Source: Gemmatales bacterium (GTDB taxonomy: Bacteria; Planctomycetota; Planctomycetia; Gemmatales; HRBIN36). From it: 35,199 nucleotides of DNA. The stretch is from NCBI GenBank assembly GCA_025055835.1, contig JANWWR010000078.1, positions 1 through 35,199 of the forward strand, in the 5' to 3' direction. Below the pieces are notes generated by a model. The model was given only the letters and a program-made list of their open reading frames with translations, was not told the DNA's origin and did not search any database. Below, piece after piece: positions 17,132 to 25,309 of the stretch (positions are counted from its first letter, which is position 1; each line of letters opens with the position of its first letter). Position numbers and translations under genes: made by a program.

Positions 17132-18067
17132 GTGTTGAGTCAAACGGCGCATCCCAGGCCGGAGCAGCGAATCGCCGAGCTTCGGCAACGCATCGAGACC
17201 TATCTGGATCAATGTCTTCGCAACCAGGCCGCCCCGACCGGCTTGATCGAGGCGATGCGCTACAGTCTCCTCGGGCCGGGGAAACGCTTGCGGCCGATTC
17301 TCGTCCTGTTGGCCTGCGAGGCCTGCGGTGGCACGGTGGATGCAGCCCTGGGAGCGGCTGCGGCGCTGGAGATGGTCCACGCCTATTCCCTCGTCCATGA
17401 CGACTTGCCGGCGATGGACGACGACGACTTGCGGCGCGGTCGGCCCACCTGTCACAAGCAATTCGACGAAGCGACGGCGATTCTCGTCGGTGACGCCCTG
17501 TTGACACTGGCCTTTGAAGTTCTCAGCGATTCCGTTCGCCCTGCGGAGCTGGCAGCGTGGTGTTGTCGGGAACTGGCCCAGGCAGCCGGAGCGGCGGGCA
17601 TGGTCGGCGGGCAATTCGAGGACCTTCTTTGGGAATCCCGACCCGAGGCGACCCTGGATGTGTTAGAAGCCATCCACCGCAAAAAGACCGGGGCCTTGTT
17701 CCGCGCGGCGTTGCGGATCGGCGGCATGTTCGGTCTGTCGGCCCGTGGTCACTCCGCGCCGTGGAATGCGGAGCAGGAACCGCCGCTTTTGGTGGCTCTG
17801 GACCGCTTCGCCGAGCGACTCGGCCTGGCCTTTCAAATCTCCGACGACCTTCTTGACGTGCAGAGCACCCAGGAGAAGACCGGCAAGCGTGTCGGCAAGG
17901 ATGCCCAGATGGGCAAGTTGACCTATCCCGGCTTCATCGGCATTGCCGAGAGCCGCCGGCTTCTCGAACAAGTCTGCCGGGAAGCGGAACAGCACCTCGG
18001 TGCCTTTGGCCCGGAAGCGGCCCCTCTTCGGCACCTCGTCCTTCACGTCCGGGACCGTGACCGTTAG
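17132..18067 (+). CDS. Polyprenyl (farnesyl/geranylgeranyl) diphosphate synthase
   Basis: This roughly 311-residue all-helical prenyltransferase condenses isopentenyl diphosphate with allylic diphosphates. The first aspartate-rich motif reads DDLPAMDDDDLRRGRPTCHK, the second DDLLD, and GKRLRP binds the homoallylic substrate. This layout, with two extra residues in the first motif and the C-terminal RDR, is that of IspA-type short-chain synthases making C15 or C20 chains; exact length is not deducible. Start choice is uncertain. No ATG fits. GTG at 17132 and TTG at 17135 both follow AGGAG (17124-17128), the TTG at the better spacing, while a TTG at 17102 would add ten residues. No isoprenoid gene adjoins. 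It ends 9 bp from the convergent CxxCH gene. Confidence 0.92.
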   Translation: MLSQTAHPRPEQRIAELRQRIETYLDQCLRNQAAPTGLIEAMRYSLLGPGKRLRPILVLLACEACGGTVDAALGAAAALEMVHAYSLVHDDLPAMDDDDLRRGRPTCHKQFDEATAILVGDALLTLAFEVLSDSVRPAELAAWCCRELAQAAGAAGMVGGQFEDLLWESRPEATLDVLEAIHRKKTGALFRAALRIGGMFGLSARGHSAPWNAEQEPPLLVALDRFAERLGLAFQISDDLLDVQSTQEKTGKRVGKDAQMGKLTYPGFIGIAESRRLLEQVCREAEQHLGAFGPEAAPLRHLVLHVRDRDR

Positions 18068-18076
18068 CCGCTCGGC

Positions 18077-21000
18077 TCAGGGCTTCCGCAACAGGTATTG
18101 CACGAGATCGCGGAAGTCTTCCGGCGTCATGTTCTTGTCCAACCCTTCGGGCATGAGGGACTTCGGCTCCGTCTTTTCCATGTCGATTTCGGAGCGTGGG
18201 ATGGATTCCAGCACGCCGTTTTCGACTTTGAGCACGATGCGATCCGGTTCCTCGCTGTGCAAAAGGCCGGTCACGAGTTTGCCGCTGGTGGTCAGGACGG
18301 TCTTGCGGTAATACGGCAGGCCGATGACGCGGTTGGGATCGAGCACATTGACCAGAATGTAATCCAGACTGCGTTCCGCGCCGTCGAGGTTGGGGCCAAC
18401 TTCGTGGCCGCGGCCGTCGAACTTGTGGCATTGCTGGCAATTCTTCTCAAAAACCTTCTGGCCGCGCTGGGCGTCGCCGGGCTTCTCGGTGACGAATTTC
18501 CTCATGCGGGCAATCAGTTCTTCCAACTCGGCCGGCGGAGGCGAGGTGCGAACCTGACCCCAGACCTGCTCGATGCGGCGATTCAGTGAAGCGTCGTTGA
18601 AGTCGAGCAGGGAGAGAATCACGCTGGCATGAATCTCTTCTCGGGCAATCTGCTTGCGTTCCAGGGCATCGAGCAGATGCCTGGCCCATTCTTTGCGAGT
18701 CTTCAAGGTGTTAAGAAGTTCCCGGCGAATCTCCGGCGGATATTCGGCCCAGTTCCGGAGCACCTGCCGGGCGACGTCCGGATGTTCGAACGAGGCCAAC
18801 GCACGACAGGCTTCCAGACGGACCTTGGCGTCTTTCTCCGACCGCACCAGCGACAGGCAGACCGCCAGGGCCTCGGGATGCTTCAGCAAAACAAGATTGC
18901 GGACGGCTTCGGCTCGTTCCGCGGCGGGGCGATGGGCGTCTCGAACTGTTTCGTAAGCCCGTCGCGCCGCCGTGGCGCTGCGGAAGTTGACACTAAGCTG
19001 ATCCACGAGACGACGCACCTGGGCATCGTCCATCGCGGAGAGCGCGGCGGCGATCTTGTCCCATTGCGGCGGAGGTTCAACGACACGACCTCGCAACCCC
19101 TCGGCCAGCCCTTCCAAGGCCCGGCGCCGCACCACGGTATCGCTGGTCGCCCCGGCGAAGTTGACGCAAAGTGCCAGCACCTCGGGCCGGTTCATGGCAA
19201 CCAGACGACGCATGACCTTGGGAACGATGTGTTCGGTAAGGAGTGCGTTGCCTGACGCATGCTTTGTCATCCAATCCAATTCCGACTGCGGATTGGCTGC
19301 GACCTGATTTTCATAGGCCAGCCAGAGCATCTGCGGAATCATTGGATCGTTGGCGTCGTCGGCATGGTTGAGCAATTGTCGCACCAGAGGTCGGGTGTCG
19401 GAGCGTTGGCCGAGACGAATCGCCGCGCTGGCCAGCTCGCGTTTCACCTGGGGGGATTGTTCCCGAGCGGCAATCTCGGCCAGCCGGCGGATGGCGGTTT
19501 CGTCGGCTCCCCTGGTTTCGCTGACGAAGCGAACGCGCCACATGCGGCCCACCTCGGTATCGTTTCCATAGCCTTCCAGCAGTCGTTCGACGGCTTGCTC
19601 GGCCGGTACGCATCGGCAAATGGCATCCCAGGTAGTCCATCGAGCGGCTAACGATTCGTTCCGGCTTGCGGGCAGCGATCCGTCCTGGCGAGCCGACAAT
19701 GATCTTTCAAGGCCAGCGGGCAGCGGGAGCTGCCCGGTTTCCCGCGGACTCACCTCTCCCACCCGCTCAGTCAACCGTTCCCGCAACAGCCGAGCCGCGG
19801 TCCGGCTCAGATAGGGATTCGAAGCCGAGAGCAATTCCCGCAGGCCGGCTTCGTCCCGGCGAGACAGGTCTTCCGCCTTCGCCGGTTTCGCTCCGGTCCG
19901 CTGAATGCGGTACACCCGGCCCCGTTCTTTGTCCCACGAGTCGGGTCTGGCCTGATGGCACGGGTTCTGGTCGTGCCAATCAATCACATAGATGTCGCCG
20001 TTGGGGCCCCAGCGGAGGTTGATCGGTCGGAAATTCTTGTCGCCGCTGACGAGGAAATCTTCGGCGTGGGAGGCGACAAACGACGAACTGTTCCGCCTCA
20101 GGACATCCCGCTTGATCGAGCAGCCGTGAATGCTGCCCATGATGACACTCGTGCGGTAATCCTCCGGCATCAGGTCGTTGTCGAGACACAATAGCCCCGC
20201 GTGGGCCCAGCCGCTTTCCTTATGGTGCGTATGGTCGCAGATTTCCTTCATGTAGCTGAACACATAGGGGTTGTAGCTCGAGCCAGCCTGGCGGATGTAG
20301 ATGCCTCCCGGGACGATGTGGAACAGGTGCGGAATGACGCAGCAGCAAAGGAAGCAGTTGCCCTGGGAGTCGAAGTCCATGCCCCAGGGGTTCGAGGTTC
20401 CCTCGGCAAAGACCTCGAAGTTTCGGGTATGAACATCGTACCGCCAGACGGCGGCGTTCATCCGCACCGGAGGCCCGTCGCCCTTCTCGCTGACGACATC
20501 CGACTGCGTGAAGACGCCGTGCAGGCCGTAGAGGCGTCCGTCGGGGCCCCACTGGAACGTGTTGAGCGTTTCATGGGTGTCCTGACTACCGAAACCTTTG
20601 AGCAGAATCTCGAAGCGGCCGGGCTTGTCATTCTTGTTCTCGATGTACCACAGGTACGGCGGCGCGCCGACGAACACGCCGCCGTGGCCGACTTCGATGC
20701 CGCTGGCCAGGTCGAACGCGCCCAGGCCCTTCTCGGCCCGCTCTTTGGGCACGGGGAAGTCCTTGCCTTCGGCGAAGACGGTGCGTTTATCGGCCCGGCC
20801 GTCGCCGTCCGTGTCTTCAAGAATGATGATGCGGTCCCGCGGTGCTTTGCCCGGCGGAGTGCGAAGCGGGTATTCGTAGCATTCCACGACCCAGACGCGG
20901 CCTTTCTCATCGAGGGTGAAGGCAATCGGATTGATCACGTCCGGTTCGGCAGCGAAAAGCTTGATCTCGAAGCCGGGGGCGACCTTCATGCGCTTTAGCG

Positions 21001-21148
21001 ATTCCTCTGGCGACAGGTACGGCTGGCCCGACGGCTTTGTGTTGTCGAAGCCGAACTCCCTTTGCGCTGCTGACCGCGGCAATGGACCTGCCAGTAGCAG
21101 GACCATGACAAAAGCGACGCACTGCAAGAAGCGGATCATGTTCGTCAT
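18077..21148 (-). CDS. PVC-type heme-binding CxxCH protein with beta-propeller and HEAT-like region
   Basis: This 1023-residue secreted protein belongs to the large Planctomycetes/Verrucomicrobia family of putative membrane-bound dehydrogenases. In order: signal peptide (MTNMIRFLQCVAFVMVLLLAG...), a six-bladed propeller-like domain (about 40-440, with DEKGRVWVVECYEYP and WGPNGDIYVIDWHD), a 33-residue low-complexity linker at 471-503, a long alpha-helical HEAT-like region (about 500-860), then a c-type cytochrome domain with heme motif CQQCH (C904, C907, H908) and a C-terminal family domain. The propeller contains a run of three cysteines in NCFLCCC. The start ATG at 21146-21148 lacks a clear ribosome site; a second ATG nine bases downstream is as likely. 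It sits 41 bp after the F-type secretion gene. The electron donor and substrate are unknown; family members are often linked to sugar or polymer oxidation by context. Confidence 0.9.
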   Translation of the reverse strand: MTNMIRFLQCVAFVMVLLLAGPLPRSAAQREFGFDNTKPSGQPYLSPEESLKRMKVAPGFEIKLFAAEPDVINPIAFTLDEKGRVWVVECYEYPLRTPPGKAPRDRIIILEDTDGDGRADKRTVFAEGKDFPVPKERAEKGLGAFDLASGIEVGHGGVFVGAPPYLWYIENKNDKPGRFEILLKGFGSQDTHETLNTFQWGPDGRLYGLHGVFTQSDVVSEKGDGPPVRMNAAVWRYDVHTRNFEVFAEGTSNPWGMDFDSQGNCFLCCCVIPHLFHIVPGGIYIRQAGSSYNPYVFSYMKEICDHTHHKESGWAHAGLLCLDNDLMPEDYRTSVIMGSIHGCSIKRDVLRRNSSSFVASHAEDFLVSGDKNFRPINLRWGPNGDIYVIDWHDQNPCHQARPDSWDKERGRVYRIQRTGAKPAKAEDLSRRDEAGLRELLSASNPYLSRTAARLLRERLTERVGEVSPRETGQLPLPAGLERSLSARQDGSLPASRNESLAARWTTWDAICRCVPAEQAVERLLEGYGNDTEVGRMWRVRFVSETRGADETAIRRLAEIAAREQSPQVKRELASAAIRLGQRSDTRPLVRQLLNHADDANDPMIPQMLWLAYENQVAANPQSELDWMTKHASGNALLTEHIVPKVMRRLVAMNRPEVLALCVNFAGATSDTVVRRRALEGLAEGLRGRVVEPPPQWDKIAAALSAMDDAQVRRLVDQLSVNFRSATAARRAYETVRDAHRPAAERAEAVRNLVLLKHPEALAVCLSLVRSEKDAKVRLEACRALASFEHPDVARQVLRNWAEYPPEIRRELLNTLKTRKEWARHLLDALERKQIAREEIHASVILSLLDFNDASLNRRIEQVWGQVRTSPPPAELEELIARMRKFVTEKPGDAQRGQKVFEKNCQQCHKFDGRGHEVGPNLDGAERSLDYILVNVLDPNRVIGLPYYRKTVLTTSGKLVTGLLHSEEPDRIVLKVENGVLESIPRSEIDMEKTEPKSLMPEGLDKNMTPEDFRDLVQYLLRKP
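19641..19738 (+). repeat. 24-bp-period palindromic repeat array inside the CxxCH gene
   Basis: Four units start at 19641, 19665, 19689 and 19713, exactly 24 bp apart. Heads are CGAGCGG, CTTGCGG, CGAGCCG and CCAGCGG, the rest of each unit varies, and the last closes into a hairpin GGGCAGC-GGGA-GCTGCCC (19718-19735) followed by GGT. On the coding strand it gives an 8-residue periodic linker (SLSARQDG, SLPASRNE, SLAAR). Same architecture as the array at 34721-34840. Confidence 0.7.
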
Positions 21149-21189
21149 CGTGTTCAGGTTCCAGATCGGGTTGGAAGGAATCAGGCGGG

Positions 21190-22230
21190 TCACATGCCCA
21201 GCATCTCGAAGGCTTCCTTGTACGGTTGGGCGATTTGCATGACCAGGCTGAAGATGAAGTAGATCAGCACGGCAGCGACGAGCAACCACACCAGGCCGGT
21301 CGCCGCCCAAGCCAGCATCTTCAGGGCCGTCGTGCCTTTTTCGTGATATTGCTGGGCCAGGCGATTGAACACCTCGGGTTCAGTGCCGCTCTCCTCGGCG
21401 TTCTCGACGGCGGCTAGATAGTCCTCAGGAAACAGGTCGGCTTCGCGGAGCGACCAGGCGAGGGTCTGGCCTTCGCGGAGCAGCTGAGCGACCTTTTTAC
21501 CCTGGGCATCGAAGGCTCCGTTGCCGGTGGCATACAGACTCAACCGGGCCGCCTCCGGCGTGGGCACTCCGGATTCGAGCGTCAACGCCATGCCCATCGA
21601 AAACCGGCCAATCGCCAGCGTCTTCATGCACCCGCCAAGGACGGGGACGTGAATCAGAATCCTGTCAATCGCCCCGCTGCGGAAGATCTCCTTGGCCACC
21701 CAGTAACCGCCAAGAACGCCGCCGATGAACAACGCCCAGCCGAACAGCCACAGAATCGCGTGGACTTCACCGTACAAGCCAAAGACCGTGATGACGGGCT
21801 TACCGTTGAGGCCCCGCGGCATCATGCCCATGATCCAGATCAAAATCGCCAGCACGAGGATGGCCAGGACGAACTGGATGACCGGCCAGGCGATCATGGC
21901 CAGGAATCTTCGCCACAATTGCACCTGAAGCTCGAAGTATTCTTCGAGTTCGCGGAGCACCTCGGGCAGCTTGCCGGTCTCCTCGGCCACGGCACTGATA
22001 GTCAGAAACAGCGGTGGGAAGTGGTCCCTCTCCTCCCGCAGCGCGTCGCGAAGGCTGTCTCCCTCGGCGAGGCGGTCAGCGATGCGCTTGGCGACGGGAC
22101 GAACCGCCAACGGCCCCTTCTTGGCCTGCATCTTCATTGCCTGCGCTATCGTCAGACCGGCTTCGAGCTGGTGCCGCAAGGCCCGGCAGAAAGGGATCAG
22201 CGTGACCAGGGAAAGCCGTGAGGAGAACAT
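21190..22230 (-). CDS. Type II secretion system F family protein (GspF/PilC-like)
   Basis: This 346-residue inner-membrane protein carries two T2SSF helical domains (about 11-110 and 196-315), each with the family pattern 'L..G..l..Al': LEAGLTIAQAM and LESGVPTPEAA. There are hydrophobic segments near 111-135, 156-178 and 316-338. Family members are the platform of type II secretion or type IV pili. No GspE/PilB ATPase, pilin or secretin gene is nearby, so it is an orphan in this window. The ATG at 22228-22230 was chosen because the T2SSF domain begins right after it; the open upstream extension of 74 codons is low-complexity and unlike the family. Ribosome site weak. The CxxCH gene follows at 41 bp and may be co-transcribed. 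Confidence 0.88.
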   Translation of the reverse strand: MFSSRLSLVTLIPFCRALRHQLEAGLTIAQAMKMQAKKGPLAVRPVAKRIADRLAEGDSLRDALREERDHFPPLFLTISAVAEETGKLPEVLRELEEYFELQVQLWRRFLAMIAWPVIQFVLAILVLAILIWIMGMMPRGLNGKPVITVFGLYGEVHAILWLFGWALFIGGVLGGYWVAKEIFRSGAIDRILIHVPVLGGCMKTLAIGRFSMGMALTLESGVPTPEAARLSLYATGNGAFDAQGKKVAQLLREGQTLAWSLREADLFPEDYLAAVENAEESGTEPEVFNRLAQQYHEKGTTALKMLAWAATGLVWLLVAAVLIYFIFSLVMQIAQPYKEAFEMLGM

Positions 22231-22302
22231 GGCGGCAGCTCGACATCTGGCATCGGTTCTTGGTTGCGATGATAACCGAACCGCCCACTGGATGCAAAGC
22301 AA

Positions 22303-22353
22303 CAAAGGGGAAGCAAGAAGCCCCGGTGCGGGTGAGCAATCCCACACCGGGGC
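22303..22353 (-). terminator. Strong intrinsic terminator after the SIMPL-domain gene
   Basis: Arms at 22320-22332 and 22341-22353 form a 13-bp GC-rich stem with one mismatch (GCCCCGGTG pairs with CACCGGGGC, then GGG with CCC) around an 8-nt loop. Read on the minus strand, a pyrimidine-rich stretch with several U's (TTCTTGCTTCCCC) follows. It begins 28 nt after the SIMPL gene stop, so it ends that transcript and isolates the F-type secretion gene. Confidence 0.72.
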
Positions 22354-22381
22354 GTAACGGATCGAAGCAAATGGGAAAGGG

Positions 22382-23158
22382 TCAATAGGTGAAGGTGACG
22401 TTGACGTTGCAGGTGACTTCGATGTCCCCGGCCACCAGGGGTAAATCGGCACCGCCGATCGCCGTCTGGACGGCGTTGGTGAGGCGGTAATCGAAGTAGG
22501 GTCGGAACTCAGGACTCCCGTTGAGCGAAATCGGCTCCTTGAGAGTGACGCGGGCGCCGCGGGCCATAGCCTGGGCGTTCGCTTCGGCGTCGGCCACTGC
22601 CTTCATCAGGGCCTCCCGCTGGGCTTCCTTGAGGTCCGCTTTGAAGAAACTGATGCCACTGATTTGATTCACGCCGTTTTCCAGAGCCACGTCCAGCACC
22701 TGGGAAGCGAATTGGCTCAGCAACTCCGGATCGTTGTCGGTCAGCAGCACCGTGAACGAATTGGTCACGCGGTAGCCGACGACTTCTGGAGCCTTCTCTT
22801 CCCCCGGCCGCGAATAAACCAGAGAGACATCCACGTTGACCGTCTTCATCTTCATGTCGGGAATCTTGCGGCCCTGGACCTGAAGGGCACGGATGGCGTT
22901 GAAGACTTGGGCGACGCGGGTGGCGTTTTCGGTCCGAGCTTCCTTGAGCGACTTGTTGAAGGTCTGGACGGACAGGAAGAGCCGGGCAGAATCTGGCTTA
23001 ACCCGCACGGTAGCCGTGCCGCTGGTGTAAACCGTCCGCTTCTCTTCCTTGGCGGCGAGCGGCTCGCCGGGCGGCGGATAGGCTCGCAGTTGCAGGGTGA
23101 TGAGCGAGGCAACGGCTACGGACAGGACGAAGCAAGCGACAAGGGGCCAACGGTTCAT
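22382..23158 (-). CDS. SIMPL domain-containing (DUF541) exported protein
   Basis: This 258-residue protein has an N-terminal signal or anchor segment (about residues 5-24) and then a SIMPL/DUF541 domain: the first strand is TVYTSGTATVRVKPDSARL, then the helix LKEARTENATRVAQVFNAI, YRVTNSFTV, the long helix QREALMKAVADAEANAQAMARG, and the closing strand EVTCNVNVTFTY. Domain homologues form oligomeric rings and have been linked to signalling partners, oxidative stress and surface maintenance; no enzymatic residues are known. I use the ATG at 23156-23158, with GGAGG 8 nt upstream; the open frame extends 25 codons beyond without support. It lies 123 bp after the 154-aa gene of the PrkA block and has its own terminator, so co-expression with that block is possible but not shown. 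Confidence 0.88.
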   Translation of the reverse strand: MNRWPLVACFVLSVAVASLITLQLRAYPPPGEPLAAKEEKRTVYTSGTATVRVKPDSARLFLSVQTFNKSLKEARTENATRVAQVFNAIRALQVQGRKIPDMKMKTVNVDVSLVYSRPGEEKAPEVVGYRVTNSFTVLLTDNDPELLSQFASQVLDVALENGVNQISGISFFKADLKEAQREALMKAVADAEANAQAMARGARVTLKEPISLNGSPEFRPYFDYRLTNAVQTAIGGADLPLVAGDIEVTCNVNVTFTY

Positions 23159-23281
23159 GATCGGTCCTCCGGGCAAAAGGAGATGGTACAGCGACTCTCG
23201 CCACTTTGTACCAGACGCCCCAGGGACGCACAATCTAACCGCCGAGACCCACCGGACGGATTGGGCCGGGAAAGAGCGGAA

Positions 23282-23746
23282 TCAGTTCAGGAGGTCTTCG
23301 AGAAGCTTGACCAAGGCTTCGTTGGTCAGGGCGAAGGCGATTTGCGAACGGCCGGAGACGTTGCGATTGCCTTTCCAGCGCCGCAGCTTCAGTTCCGTCG
23401 GAGTCACGGTCATTTCGTAATACGACACGTCCTCTCCCTTGGCAGCCGGTACGTCGCTGCGGAGCAGAGCCATTTGCCGGGCAGCGTCGATCTCATGGAG
23501 CGTCAGCGATTCGAGCAGCCCGGTGACGCGGTCGGCGTAACGGCGAGCGGCAGCGGCGAGATCGGTCAGCGGTTCCCGACGGACGATTTGGATTTGCCGC
23601 ACTCGGCATCCGAGCGTGTCGCAAACTTCCACGTCCACCGTCACCGTGCCGCGGTTGTGCGGATCGTCCACGGTGATCGGTGTCTGCGTTGGTCGGCCGG
23701 ACCGAGCCTCAGCGAACTTTCGCAGCAGAATGCTTTCGAGGGTCAT
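23282..23746 (-). CDS. Hypothetical 154-aa protein overlapping the end of spoVR
   Basis: I do not recognise this protein. It is soluble-looking, without signal peptide or membrane helix, and seems to be mixed alpha/beta: strands near residues 31-56 (TVTVDVEVCDTLG, VRQIQIVRRE), helices at about 60-90 (DLAAAARRYADRVTGLLESL), then strands (YYEMTVTPTELKLRRW) and a C-terminal helix ALVKLLEDLL. Two Cys lie close together (DTLGC region). Its ATG at 23744-23746 lies inside the last 38 bp of spoVR in another phase, with GGGAG 7-8 nt upstream, so translation is probably coupled. This makes it the fourth member of the prkA-DUF444-spoVR operon. A partner role in that stress/kinase system is inferred from position alone. 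Confidence 0.78.
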   Translation of the reverse strand: MTLESILLRKFAEARSGRPTQTPITVDDPHNRGTVTVDVEVCDTLGCRVRQIQIVRREPLTDLAAAARRYADRVTGLLESLTLHEIDAARQMALLRSDVPAAKGEDVSYYEMTVTPTELKLRRWKGNRNVSGRSQIAFALTNEALVKLLEDLLN

Positions 23747-25271
23747 CGGAATCTCCCAGGGCTTTCGAGGAATGCTCTGTTCCGTCGTAGGTCAAGAGCG
23801 TGGGTTTGTTCTCGACCACCGTTTGTAGATGGACCGGCCGACTCCAGATGTACTGGATGTTCGCCAGCACGTCCTTGGCCCGATCCAGCTTCAACTCGAT
23901 TCCATTATACTCGTGCCGAAGCAGCAACTCACCGCGATTCCGGTAATTGCCATCGACTACGTAAATCCACGGCTTGCCGAAATTCGTCAAGCCGAACAGC
24001 AGCCGCTCCTTGATCTTCTGGAAATCCCGGGACTCAATCACATAATTCTGCCCCTGCTCATTGAACACGTAAGAGAAATAATTTTGTTCCTGACAGAACT
24101 CCGGCGTCAGGAAGGTGTCGATGAAGGTAATATCGTTATGAATGCGTCGGACCTCAAAGATTTTCTGCCTTCCCAGACCTAGCTTTTTGTCCCAGGTTCG
24201 CTTGGCTTCCAAGTCGTCGCATTCTTCGTACTCCTTGCCGAAGCGTCCCGTATTCCAGCGGTACTCGATGTCGCGGAACAGCTCGATGCCGAGCTTGTAC
24301 GGATTGATGCGTCCCCGATATGGAGCCATCGTGCCACAATGATGGTCGCAGTAGTCCACGACCTCGGAGGGGTGGAGGGCCTTCGTGGTCATGATCGTGC
24401 TGTGCCAGTAGGAGGCCCAGCCCTCGTTCATGATCTTGGTCATGGCCTGCGGGGCGAAGTAGTAGGCTTCGTCGCGGACGATGCTGAGGACATCGCGTTG
24501 CCAGCCCTTGAGCGGGGCATGCTCGATGAGGAAAAGCAGCACGTCCTTTTCCGGCCGTTCCGGGAAGTTCTTCGACAGTTGTTCCTTGAGCCGCCGCCGT
24601 TCCTCTTCTTCCGCCTTGAGCAGCTCCGGCGGATTGAGGTACTCATCCATGTACGACTTGCTCTTGAACCGGGTCGCCCGCGGTTCGTCTTCCTCCTTCT
24701 CGACGCTGAAATCGTAACGGCTCACCTCGTCGCGGCGTTTGATGGCGACGGAGTGGACGTCGATCAGGTCGTCGATGGACAGGCAGATGTCGAGGAACCG
24801 CTCGATCTCGTCCTCGCCGTACTTCTCGGCGTAACGGCGGATGCGGTTGCCGTGGTTGGCCATCTCGTCCATCATCTTGCGGTTGGTGTGGGCAAAGAAC
24901 TGGTTGTTCTTGAAGAAGTCACAGTGCCCATAGACGTGGGCCATGACGAGCTTCTGATCGACCACGTGATTGCAGCGCATCAGGTAGGCGTAGCACGGGT
25001 CGTTATTGATGACCATCTCGTAAATCTTGGAGAGACCATAGTCGTAGCTCTTCTTCAGTTCCTCATAGGCCATGCCGAACGACCAGTGGGGGTAGCGCGT
25101 CGGGAAGCCGCCGTAAGCCGCCACCTCGTTGAGGTCATCGGCGTCGAGCACCTCGAAGATGGTCTCGAAGAAATCCAGCCCGAACTCGCGGGCATAGCCT
25201 TCGATTTCCTTCTGCAAGGCCCGCAGATCGGGGGGCAGCGTCGTGTCGTAGGGGGTGTGGGCCAGGCTCAT
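23709..25271 (-). CDS. spoVR: SpoVR family protein
   Basis: This 520-residue cytoplasmic protein belongs to the SpoVR/YcgB family, conserved with PrkA and DUF444 proteins in many bacteria and linked to spore cortex in Bacillus and to nutrient stress in enterobacteria; its biochemical activity is unsettled. Family stretches are FEVLDADDLNEVAAYGGFPTRYPHW, in part, then YEMVINNDPCYAYLM, VMAHVYGHCDFFKNN, KIMNEGWASYWHS and NPYKLGIELFRDIEYRW. The His and Cys/Glu-rich segments resemble metal-site architecture, though this is unproven. Start at the ATG 25269-25271, with AAGGACGAG upstream. A TTG at 25313 would overlap the DUF444 gene and is less likely. The gap to DUF444 is 38 bp. The C-terminal 30 residues are divergent, where the next gene overlaps. 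Confidence 0.94.
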   Translation of the reverse strand: MSLAHTPYDTTLPPDLRALQKEIEGYAREFGLDFFETIFEVLDADDLNEVAAYGGFPTRYPHWSFGMAYEELKKSYDYGLSKIYEMVINNDPCYAYLMRCNHVVDQKLVMAHVYGHCDFFKNNQFFAHTNRKMMDEMANHGNRIRRYAEKYGEDEIERFLDICLSIDDLIDVHSVAIKRRDEVSRYDFSVEKEEDEPRATRFKSKSYMDEYLNPPELLKAEEEERRRLKEQLSKNFPERPEKDVLLFLIEHAPLKGWQRDVLSIVRDEAYYFAPQAMTKIMNEGWASYWHSTIMTTKALHPSEVVDYCDHHCGTMAPYRGRINPYKLGIELFRDIEYRWNTGRFGKEYEECDDLEAKRTWDKKLGLGRQKIFEVRRIHNDITFIDTFLTPEFCQEQNYFSYVFNEQGQNYVIESRDFQKIKERLLFGLTNFGKPWIYVVDGNYRNRGELLLRHEYNGIELKLDRAKDVLANIQYIWSRPVHLQTVVENKPTLLTYDGTEHSSKALGDSDDPRKHSAAKVR

Positions 25272-25309
25272 GGCGGTCTCGTCCTTGGGCCGGTCCGGCC
25301 TCGGGGAGG

